Assembly (NCBI GenBank): GCA_001603505.1
Contig: LUZC01000042.1
Coordinates: 1 to 64,000 of the forward strand
Length of the DNA stretch: 64,000 nucleotides
Direction: 5' to 3'
DNA from: Bacteroidales bacterium Bact_11
GTDB taxonomy: Bacteria > Bacteroidota > Bacteroidia > Bacteroidales > UBA932
A program made the position numbers and the translations under genes. Below the pieces are notes generated by a model, which saw nothing but the letters and a program-made list of their open reading frames with translations, searched no databases and was not told where the DNA came from. Positions 24,914 to 32,673 of the stretch are shown in pieces (the first letter of the stretch is position 1; each line of letters opens with the position of its first letter).

Positions 24914-26272
24914 ATGAAACGAGTCGTCCTGGTTCTTTTGGCTGCGGTGCTGGTCGCCGCCGGCTGCTGTAAATCTTCTGACAATACTATCCGTACTACC
25001 GTGCCTGCGCGTCCCGCCGGACAGCAGGATGCCCTGGGTATGACGGCAGAACCCATCGAGACCGTGCGCATTGGCGTGGTGGGCCTGGGCATGCGCGGCA
25101 GCGATGCGGTGGAACGTCTGTCGCTGGTGCCGGGTGCCGTGGTGACGGCGCTCTGCGACCTGCTTCCCGGCCGCGTGGACGCTTCCGCGGCCGATCTGGA
25201 AAAGATGGGCAAACCGGCTGCTACGGGCCTGTACAGCGGCGAACCGGAGTCCTGGCGCGGCCTCTGCGAGCAGGGGGACGTCGATCTGGTGTATATCTGC
25301 ACCGACTGGCTCAACCATTATCCCATTGCGATGTACGCCATGGAATGTGGCAAGCATGTGGCCATCGAGGTGCCCGCCGCGCTCGACATGGACGAAATCT
25401 GGGGCCTGGTGAACCAATGCGAGAAGACGCGCCGGCACTGTATGATGCTCGAGAATTGCGTGTACGATTTTTTCGAGATGACCACGCTGGAAATGGCCCG
25501 TCGCGGCCTCTTCGGCGAGGTGATCCACGTGGAAGGATCGTATCTCCACAACCTGGATCCCTACTGGGATGAATATTGGAACAACTGGCGCCTCGACTAC
25601 AACAGTAAATATCGGGGTGACGTGTATCCCACCCATGGCATCGGCCCCGTGTGCCAGGTGCTGGGCATCCACCGCGGTGACCGTATGACCACGCTTGTGG
25701 CGATGGACACCAGGTCGTTCAACGGTGCGAAGATCGCCTCCGAACGCGCCGGCGAACCTGTGACAGACTTCGCCAACGGCGACGAAACCACCACGATGAT
25801 CCGTACCGAAAAGGGCAAGACCCTGCTCATCGAGCATGACGTGATGACGCCGCGCCCGTACAGCCGCATGTATCAGGTGGTCGGTACAGAGGGTTATGCC
25901 GCGAAATATCCCATCCGCCAGTACTGCTTCCGAGCCGGTGAAAAGCGCGAGAAAACCATCTCCGGCGAAGCGTTGGAAGCGCTGCAGGCCGAATACCGGA
26001 ACACGGCCGTGACGCCCGAACTGGAGCGCCTGGCCAAGGAGGTCGGCGGCCACGGCGGCATGGACTACATCATGGACTACCGCCTCGTTTACTGCCTGCG
26101 CCACGGCCTGCCGCTCGACATGGACGTGTACGACCTGGCTGAGTGGTGCTGTGTGGCGCCGCTTTCGCGACTTTCGCTGGAAAACGGTTCGATGCCGGTG
26201 GAGGTGCCCGATTTCACCCGTGGCGCCTGGGACCGCGTGCAGGGATTCAGTTACGCGCTGGCGGAGGAATAA
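24914..26272 (+). CDS. Gfo/Idh/MocA-fold lipoprotein, GH109-like (alpha-N-acetylgalactosaminidase family)
   Basis: 452 residues. A lipoprotein signal (MKRVVLVLLAAVLVAAGCC) precedes a Rossmann domain with IGVVGLGMRGSDAV near residue 55. The sequence then has VYICTDWLNHYPIAMYAMECGKHVAIEVPAA and HNLDPYWDEYWNNWRLDYN followed by YPTHGIGPVCQVLGIHRGD, which match NAD-dependent GH109 glycosidases rather than simple dehydrogenases. Those enzymes remove GalNAc through an oxidation-elimination-reduction cycle with tightly bound NAD. Export with bound NAD usually needs Tat; here a Sec-type lipobox appears instead, an oddity. The next gene looks like an amino-sugar kinase, which fits GalNAc release. Confidence 0.85.
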   Translation: MKRVVLVLLAAVLVAAGCCKSSDNTIRTTVPARPAGQQDALGMTAEPIETVRIGVVGLGMRGSDAVERLSLVPGAVVTALCDLLPGRVDASAADLEKMGKPAATGLYSGEPESWRGLCEQGDVDLVYICTDWLNHYPIAMYAMECGKHVAIEVPAALDMDEIWGLVNQCEKTRRHCMMLENCVYDFFEMTTLEMARRGLFGEVIHVEGSYLHNLDPYWDEYWNNWRLDYNSKYRGDVYPTHGIGPVCQVLGIHRGDRMTTLVAMDTRSFNGAKIASERAGEPVTDFANGDETTTMIRTEKGKTLLIEHDVMTPRPYSRMYQVVGTEGYAAKYPIRQYCFRAGEKREKTISGEALEALQAEYRNTAVTPELERLAKEVGGHGGMDYIMDYRLVYCLRHGLPLDMDVYDLAEWCCVAPLSRLSLENGSMPVEVPDFTRGAWDRVQGFSYALAEE

Positions 26273-26275
26273 ACT

Positions 26276-27355
26276 ATGGACGAAAGACTGAAACAGATTC
26301 TGGGCTGCTTCGCCGTGGAGGGCACGGTGAAAGACATCGTGCCGCTGGGCAACGGCCTGATCAACGATACATTCCGGGTGATGACCGACGGCCCGGACGA
26401 CTACGTGCTCCAGCGTATCAACCAGGCTATCTTCCAGGACGTGGATCTGCTGCAACACAACATTGAATGTGTGACGCGGCACATCCGCGCCAAGCTGGAG
26501 GCGGCGGGGGAGACCGACATCGACCGCAAGGTGCTCCGTTTCCTTCCGGAACGGATCACGGGCAAGACTTACTGGACCGACGGTCGGGAGTGGTGGCGCG
26601 TGTCGGTGTTCATCCGCGATGCGTTGACTTTTGAGGCCGTGACGCCCGAATATGCCGGATACGCCGGCGTGGCGTTCGGCCGTTTCGAGGCCATGCTCGC
26701 CGACCTGCCCGACGCGCTGGGCGAACCCATCCCCGATTTCCACAACATGGAGTTGCGCGCAAGGCAGCTGCACGAGGCTGTAGCGAAGGATGTCGCCGGC
26801 CGGATGGCCAACCCGGAGGTGCAGGTGCTTGTGGAAAAGATGTATGCGCACGAGGAGGAGATGTGCAAGGCTGAGCGGATGTATCGCGAAGGCGTGCTGC
26901 CCAAACGCGTGTGCCACTGCGACACGAAGGTCAACAACATGCTCTTCGACCGCGACGGCAGCATTCTCTGTGTCATCGATCTTGATACGGTGATGCCCTC
27001 GTTCGTGTTCTCCGATTTCGGCGATTTCCTTCGCTCGGCGGCCAACACCGGCGCCGAGGATGACCCGAACCCGGACAATGTCTCGTTCGACATGGATATC
27101 TTCCGCGCCTTTGCCAAGGGATACCTCTCCACGGCCGGAGGGTTCCTCACACCCATCGAGCGTGAAAATCTGCCCTTCGCGGCTACGCTGTTTCCGTATA
27201 TGCAGGCAGTCCGTTTTCTGGCCGACCATATCAACGGCGACATTTATTACAAGATTAAATATCCCGGCCACAACCTGGTGCGGACGCGTGCGCAATGGCA
27301 GTTGTTCTGCGACGTTCGACAGAAGCGCGAAGAAATGGCCGCCATCATCGGATAG
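26276..27355 (+). CDS. Phosphotransferase of the APH/N-acetylhexosamine-1-kinase type
   Basis: 359 residues, cytoplasmic, with an aminoglycoside-phosphotransferase fold. Nucleotide loop LGNGLINDTFRV (18-29), catalytic loop VCHCDTKVNNMLFD near 212-225 (H-x-D-x4-N), and metal segment CVIDLDTVMPSFVFSDFGDFLR near 232-253. These features, the length and the context after a GH109-like gene point to a kinase like NahK, which phosphorylates GalNAc/GlcNAc at C1. It starts 3 bases after the GH109 stop, so they are surely co-translated. Another small-molecule substrate remains possible. Confidence 0.8.
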   Translation: MDERLKQILGCFAVEGTVKDIVPLGNGLINDTFRVMTDGPDDYVLQRINQAIFQDVDLLQHNIECVTRHIRAKLEAAGETDIDRKVLRFLPERITGKTYWTDGREWWRVSVFIRDALTFEAVTPEYAGYAGVAFGRFEAMLADLPDALGEPIPDFHNMELRARQLHEAVAKDVAGRMANPEVQVLVEKMYAHEEEMCKAERMYREGVLPKRVCHCDTKVNNMLFDRDGSILCVIDLDTVMPSFVFSDFGDFLRSAANTGAEDDPNPDNVSFDMDIFRAFAKGYLSTAGGFLTPIERENLPFAATLFPYMQAVRFLADHINGDIYYKIKYPGHNLVRTRAQWQLFCDVRQKREEMAAIIG

Positions 27356-27364
27356 CCTATTGCC

Positions 27365-29377
27365 ATGAAACGTATATATCTTTTTGTATCCCTCGTTGCG
27401 CTGGTTATCACCGGCTGCGCGAAATCTTCTCTATCCCCGTCCGTCCACCCTGTCGCCGCTTCCGACGTCATCCCCGGCTTGACCGGAGATCTCGACCGCA
27501 TCCAGCGTGGCATTGACCAGTGTGCAGCCCTGTGGCGTTCAGAAGACGGCTCTCAGGCCGACTTCGAAGCGTTTGTGAATCAGTGGCTGGCCACGACGCC
27601 CGAGGCACGGCGTACGCTCTACGATAAGATTGCCCGCGCCCTTGAAATCTTCAACACGCAGGCCAACCAGCTTACCATCGGGCTGGGCCGTCCTACAGTC
27701 CTGGCAGAAGGCGAGCCCGGCCCCATCGACTATCTGCTGAGCGGCTACGACGCAACGGCCCATTTCTCCGACGATATGTTCGCCAACAAGCTGGCGTTCA
27801 TCACGGTGCTCAATTTCCCGCATTTCACGCTGGAGGAGAAGAATGCGCTGAGTCCGCAATGGAGTCGGCAGGACTGGGCATATGCGCGCCTGGGCGATGA
27901 GTTCACCGAGCGCGTGCCTGCCGAAGTCAGCCAGGCGGTGACGGCAGCCCGCAGTGCTGCGGAGGGCTATGTGGATACGTATAACATCGAAATGGGACAT
28001 TTGTTAACCGAGGGAGGGGAGCGTCTCTTCCCGGAGGATATGTCGCTGCTCTCGCACTGGAACCTTCGCGACGAACTCAAATCGAACTATGCCGATGTGC
28101 CGCACGCCAGCGCGAAACAGGAAATGATCTATCGGGTGATGGAGCGCATCGTGACGCAGGAGATTCCCGCCGCGGTGGTCAACAATCCCGCCTACGACTG
28201 GGCACCGGAGTCGAACCGTATCTGGAAGGACGGGGAGGAAGTGTCGCTCCCGGCCGAGGGAGCCGTACGCTATGCCCACATCCTCGACCAGTTCCATGCA
28301 TTCCAGCAGCTGGACCGCTGGTGCCCGGCGCTGCCGACGGCCATCGCCCGCAACTTCGAAGGCAGCATCGAGATGTCCGACCGGGAGGTGGAAGACCTCT
28401 TCATCCGTTTCCTGACCTCGGAGCAGGTGAAGCAGGTCGGAGGTGTCATCCGGGATCGGCTCGGACGCGACCTGCGGCCCTACGACATCTGGTACGACGG
28501 ATTCAAGAGCCGTTCAGCCATTCCTGAAGACCGGCTTACCGCCGAAACCCGCCGTCGTTATCCCGACGCGGAAGCTTTCCATCGCGATATGCCGCGGATG
28601 CTGCGCAATCTGGGCTTCGACGCGGCGGAAGCGCAGTTCCTGGCCGACCATATCGTGGTCGAAGGCGCGCGCGGCTCCGGTCACGCCTGGGAGTGCCTGG
28701 GCCGCACGGAACCGGCCCGCCTCCGCACGCGCATCGGCCCGGAGGGGATGGATTACAAGGGCTACAACATCGCCGTCCACGAATTCGGCCATAACGTGGA
28801 GCAGGTCACCGACCTCTACCACATTGACTATTACACCCTGTTCGGCGTGCCCAACAATGCCGCCACGGAGTCGATGGCCTTCCTGTTCCAGGCGCGCGAC
28901 CTGCAGCTGCTGGGCTACGGACGGCAGATGATCGACGCCAACGCCACACTCGATATTTTCTGGGGCATGTATGAGATCATGGGCGTGAGCCTGGTTGATA
29001 TGTACACCTGGCGGTGGCTGTATGCGCATCCCGATGCTTCAGCCGAAGATCTTCGCGATGCGGTGCTGGAAATCGCCCGTTCCGTGTGGAACCAGTATTA
29101 CGAGCCGGTGCTGGGCACACACGATGCGACGCTGCTGGCCGTCTATTCCCACATGCTCAACTATCCGATGTACCTGCCGAACTATCCGATCGGGCATATC
29201 ATCCACTACCAGCTGGAAGAGCATCTAGCGAAATGCGGCAGCGATGCTGCGTTCGCTGCGGAGTTGCAGCGTATCTATGAGCAGGGGCGGCTTACGCCGC
29301 AAGCCTGGATGCAGGGTGCCGTGGGCGCTCCGATCAGCGTCGAGCCGATCCTCACGGCCGTCGGCAAGTTACTTTAA
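27365..29377 (+). CDS. Zinc metallopeptidase lipoprotein (gluzincin, family not assigned)
   Basis: 670 residues. Lipobox MKRIYLFVSLVALVITGC; mature part mostly helical. The zinc motif is AVHEFGHNVEQV with His472, and a downstream NAATESMAFLFQ supplies the probable third ligand Glu, the M3/M2-like arrangement. The chain around it (DYKGYNIAVHEFGHNV) does not match Dcp or oligopeptidase F closely, so I leave the family open. It begins 9 bases after the kinase gene and its last 9 bases overlap the end of the convergent Dcp gene. Confidence 0.8.
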   Translation: MKRIYLFVSLVALVITGCAKSSLSPSVHPVAASDVIPGLTGDLDRIQRGIDQCAALWRSEDGSQADFEAFVNQWLATTPEARRTLYDKIARALEIFNTQANQLTIGLGRPTVLAEGEPGPIDYLLSGYDATAHFSDDMFANKLAFITVLNFPHFTLEEKNALSPQWSRQDWAYARLGDEFTERVPAEVSQAVTAARSAAEGYVDTYNIEMGHLLTEGGERLFPEDMSLLSHWNLRDELKSNYADVPHASAKQEMIYRVMERIVTQEIPAAVVNNPAYDWAPESNRIWKDGEEVSLPAEGAVRYAHILDQFHAFQQLDRWCPALPTAIARNFEGSIEMSDREVEDLFIRFLTSEQVKQVGGVIRDRLGRDLRPYDIWYDGFKSRSAIPEDRLTAETRRRYPDAEAFHRDMPRMLRNLGFDAAEAQFLADHIVVEGARGSGHAWECLGRTEPARLRTRIGPEGMDYKGYNIAVHEFGHNVEQVTDLYHIDYYTLFGVPNNAATESMAFLFQARDLQLLGYGRQMIDANATLDIFWGMYEIMGVSLVDMYTWRWLYAHPDASAEDLRDAVLEIARSVWNQYYEPVLGTHDATLLAVYSHMLNYPMYLPNYPIGHIIHYQLEEHLAKCGSDAAFAAELQRIYEQGRLTPQAWMQGAVGAPISVEPILTAVGKLL

Positions 29378-31384
29378 TCCTCTGGCGCGAAGCAGGGCAT
29401 CCGGGTCGGGCTCGGCACCGCGGAACCGCTTGTAAAGCACCATCGGCTCTTCGCTGCCGCCTTTCTCGAGGATATTCTTCCGGAAACTCATGGCGGTAGC
29501 GGGGTCGAAGATACCCTTCTCCTTAAACAGTTCGAAGGCGTCCTTGTCGAGCACCTCGGCCCACAGGTAGCTGTAGTAGCCGGCGCTGTAGCCGCTGTTG
29601 AAGATGTGGTTGAAGTAAGTGGTGCGGTAGCGCGGGATAATCTCGTCGATCAGGCCCATTTCCTGGCAGGCCTGCTTCTCGAAGGCCTCGATGTCGACGT
29701 CCTCCACCGACTGGAGCTCATGCCACTTCATATCGAGAATGGAGGCAGCGCAGAGCTCGGTGGTCATGAATCCCTGGTTGAAGGTGCGGGCGGCGAGAAT
29801 CTTCTCCACGAGTTCGTCGGGAATCACTTCCCCGGTCTCATAGTGCTTTGCGTAGCCTGTGAGCACTTCTTTCTGGAAAGCCCAGTTTTCGTTGATTTGC
29901 GACGGAAGTTCCACGAAGTCACGGGCCACCGCGGTGCCGCTCACCGTGGCATAATGGCACTGGCTGAGGAGTCCATGCAGGGCGTGGCCGAATTCGTGGA
30001 ACATGGTTTCCACGTTGTCGATGCTCAGCAGCGACGGGGTGGTCTCAGTGGGTTTGTTGAAGTTGCCTACGTTGACGATGATCGGGCGGACCATCTGTCC
30101 GTCGACGGTGACATATTGCTCGCGGACGTTGTTCATCCACGCGCCGCCGCGTTTGCTTTCACGCGGGAAATAGTCGGTCAGCAGCACGCCGATCAGCGAA
30201 CCGTCGGCATCGGTCACCTTGAAGGCTTCCATGTCGGGGTTGTATTTCGGCGCATCGGCGATGGGTTCGAACTGCAGTCCGTAGAGCTTGGAAGCGGTAT
30301 TGAACACGCCTTCGCGTACGTTCTCCATCTTGAAGTAAGGCTTGGTCTCCTCCTCGTCGAGGTTGAACTTGGCCTTGCGGACCTTCTCGGCGTAGTAGAA
30401 CCAGTCCCAGGGCTCGATCTTCGCGCCCGCTTCAAGTTTGCCAGCGGCGATGTCTTCGTCCATGATCTTCTGCATGTCGTAGACTTCCTGCTTGGCGCGG
30501 GCCACGGCATACTTGAAAATATTGGCCAGGAACGCGTCGACGGCTTCGGGTGTCTTGGCCATCTTGTCGCTCAGGATGTGGGCGGCAGGGGTGTCATAGC
30601 CGAGCATCTTGGCTTTTTCTTCCTTGAGCTTCAGGATGTTGAGAATGATGTCCTTGGTGTCGTATTCGTTGCCGTTGTTGCCTCGGTTGGCAAAGGCATG
30701 GAACATTTCTTCGCGTTTGGCGCGGTCTTCCTCGGCGGCCATGGCATCGCGATACTCGGAAATCGCCACGTTGAACTTGGCTTTGAAGGCATTGTTTTCC
30801 TTGAGCAGGTAGTTGCCGAAGCGGTTGCTCAGGGTGGAGAGTTCCGTGTTGATTTCCATCATGCGGGCCTGGCCGGCTTCGTCGAGGGCGATACCGTTAT
30901 CGGCGAACGAGCGGTAAATCTTGTCGAGCACCATTTCCTGTTCGCGGGTAAGGCCCAGCTGGTCTTTCTGCTTGTTGACGGCTTCCACCTTGGCGAAGAG
31001 ATCTTTGTTGAAAGTGATCTCGTTGCCGTGCTGCGCCACGAGCGTCGTAGCCTCTTCCACGATCTTCTCAAGCGTCGGGGTGTTGTCGGTCTCGGCAAGG
31101 TTGAAGAGCACGCCTACTACCTTGGAGAGCAGGTTGCCCGATTGGTCGAATGCGCCGATCACGTTGTCGAAAGTCGGTTCTTCGGGATTGTCAATGATGG
31201 CCTGGATGTCGGCGTTGTGCTGTTCGATACCGGCTTTCAGGGCAGGGAGATAATCGGCCTCCCGGATCTGTTCGAACGGAGGGATGCCTTCCGGGGTGTT
31301 CCATTCCGTCAGGAAGGGGTTGGTGCGCTGGGTGCATGCTGTCATGGCGAAAAAGACTGCTGCGATGGCAAGAATACGTTTCAT
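29369..31384 (-). CDS. dcp: M3-family peptidyl-dipeptidase (Dcp), lipoprotein
   Basis: Releases dipeptides from peptide C-termini. The track ORF (1079 aa) runs far upstream as antisense of the flavoprotein gene; the real start is MKRILAIAAVFFAMTACTQ at 31384, a lipoprotein signal with Cys17. 671 residues. The Dcp/thimet signature is MFHEFGHALHGLLSQ, with the first His near residue 463, followed by VARDFVELPSQINENW. Other family blocks include LTDYFPRESKRGGAWMNN and FNKPTETTPSLLS. It faces another zinc peptidase gene tail to tail, with a 9-base overlap. Confidence 0.94.
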   Translation of the reverse strand: MKRILAIAAVFFAMTACTQRTNPFLTEWNTPEGIPPFEQIREADYLPALKAGIEQHNADIQAIIDNPEEPTFDNVIGAFDQSGNLLSKVVGVLFNLAETDNTPTLEKIVEEATTLVAQHGNEITFNKDLFAKVEAVNKQKDQLGLTREQEMVLDKIYRSFADNGIALDEAGQARMMEINTELSTLSNRFGNYLLKENNAFKAKFNVAISEYRDAMAAEEDRAKREEMFHAFANRGNNGNEYDTKDIILNILKLKEEKAKMLGYDTPAAHILSDKMAKTPEAVDAFLANIFKYAVARAKQEVYDMQKIMDEDIAAGKLEAGAKIEPWDWFYYAEKVRKAKFNLDEEETKPYFKMENVREGVFNTASKLYGLQFEPIADAPKYNPDMEAFKVTDADGSLIGVLLTDYFPRESKRGGAWMNNVREQYVTVDGQMVRPIIVNVGNFNKPTETTPSLLSIDNVETMFHEFGHALHGLLSQCHYATVSGTAVARDFVELPSQINENWAFQKEVLTGYAKHYETGEVIPDELVEKILAARTFNQGFMTTELCAASILDMKWHELQSVEDVDIEAFEKQACQEMGLIDEIIPRYRTTYFNHIFNSGYSAGYYSYLWAEVLDKDAFELFKEKGIFDPATAMSFRKNILEKGGSEEPMVLYKRFRGAEPDPDALLRARGLK

Positions 31385-31441
31385 AAATGATTTTATCCGT
31401 TTATAATTGTTTAGACGCATGTTATATTCTACAAAATTACG

Positions 31442-31449
31442 TATTTTTG
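31442..31449 (+). promoter_or_regulatory. Promoter -7 element of the flavo-diiron gene
   Basis: TATTTTTG, 25 bases before the ATG at 31475; -33 not clear. Confidence 0.5.
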
Positions 31450-31474
31450 TCAAGCAAAAACAAAAAATCCTGTT

Positions 31475-32662
31475 ATGGTCAAAGATATCAGCAAGTCTGT
31501 CAAATTCATCGGTGTGGACGATCTCGACCTCGACCTGTTCGAGAGCCAGTACGTTGTGCCCGAAGGTATGTCTTACAATTCCTATCTCATTCTCGACGAG
31601 AAGGTCGCCGTGCTCGACACGGCCGACATCCGGAAAGGCGAAGCGTGGAAGGCCAATCTGGTTGAAGGCCTGGCCGGCCGCACGCCCGACTACCTGGTGG
31701 TCCACCACATGGAACCCGACCATTCCGCGCTGGTGGCCTGGATGCTGGCCGAGTACCCGTCCGTGACGCTGGTGGCCACGGCTGCCGCCTTGAAGATGCT
31801 GCCGCAGTTCTTCGAGGGCATCGACTTGGAAGGCCGCACGCTCACCGTGAAGGAAGGCGACACGCTGTCGCTCGGCAGCCACAGCCTGCGCTTTTTGATG
31901 GCGCCGATGGTGCACTGGCCGGAAGTCATGGTGTCGTATGAAGCTTCTGAGAAGCTGCTCTTCTCGGCCGATGCCTTCGGCCGTTTCGGCGCCATGGAGA
32001 AGATCGCTTTCTGGAGTGCCGATGATGACGACTGGGCCTGCGAAGCCCGCCGCTATTACTTCAATATCTGCGGCAAATACGGCGTCCAGGTACAGAACGT
32101 GCTGAAGAAACTCGTCGGGACGGACATCGCGATGATCTGTCCGCTCCACGGCCCGATTATCAACGAGAACCTCGGGTATCAAATGGGTTTGTACCGGACC
32201 TGGAGCAGCTATGGCGTGGAAACCGAGGGTATTTTCGTGGCGTATGCTTCCATCCACGGCGGTACGGCTGCCGCGGCGGAACGCTTTGCCGAAATGCTTC
32301 GCGAGAAGGGCTGCCCGAAGGTCTCCGTGGCCGACATCACGCGCGACGACATTGCGGAATGTGTGGAAGACGCCTTCCGCTACGGCAAGATGGTGCTGGC
32401 CGCCTCGTCGTACGACGCCGGCGTGTTCACCCCGATGCACGACTTCCTTTACCGTCTTCAGGCCAAGGGCTATCAGAAACGCACCGTGGCCCTGATTGAA
32501 AACGGCAGCTGGGCGCCCAGCGCCGGCCGCGTCATGAAAGAGATGCTCGGTGCGATGAAGGAAATCACCATCGTGGAGCCGCTGGTCACCATCCGCAGCC
32601 GCATGCATGCTGAAGATCTTCCGAAATTCGAAGTCCTTGCCGACGCCATCCTGAATGCCTAG
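31475..32662 (+). CDS. Flavo-diiron protein (FprA-type oxygen/nitric oxide reductase)
   Basis: 395 residues with an N-terminal metallo-beta-lactamase-like diiron domain and a C-terminal flavodoxin domain. Diiron ligands: HHMEPDH (81-87 region), MVHWPEVM, the bridging Asp in LLFSADAFGRFG, and CPLHGPI. The FMN-binding part starts at IFVAYASIHGGTAAAAERFAE near residue 250. These enzymes reduce O2 to water or NO to N2O and protect anaerobes from air or nitrosative stress. No rubredoxin domain is attached. It is followed after 11 bases by the kinase-AAA gene. Confidence 0.95.
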   Translation: MVKDISKSVKFIGVDDLDLDLFESQYVVPEGMSYNSYLILDEKVAVLDTADIRKGEAWKANLVEGLAGRTPDYLVVHHMEPDHSALVAWMLAEYPSVTLVATAAALKMLPQFFEGIDLEGRTLTVKEGDTLSLGSHSLRFLMAPMVHWPEVMVSYEASEKLLFSADAFGRFGAMEKIAFWSADDDDWACEARRYYFNICGKYGVQVQNVLKKLVGTDIAMICPLHGPIINENLGYQMGLYRTWSSYGVETEGIFVAYASIHGGTAAAAERFAEMLREKGCPKVSVADITRDDIAECVEDAFRYGKMVLAASSYDAGVFTPMHDFLYRLQAKGYQKRTVALIENGSWAPSAGRVMKEMLGAMKEITIVEPLVTIRSRMHAEDLPKFEVLADAILNA

Positions 32663-32673
32663 CGCCGACTCCG

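Noticed and set aside
24848-27295. 815-residue minus-strand ORF over the GH109-like and kinase genes
   Set aside because: Shadow of codon bias on the plus-strand genes, which have clear motifs. No domain is visible in the antisense product.
31385-32608. The upstream 408 residues of the 1079-residue Dcp ORF
   Set aside because: They are antisense to the flavo-diiron gene; the lipoprotein signal at 31384 marks the true start.
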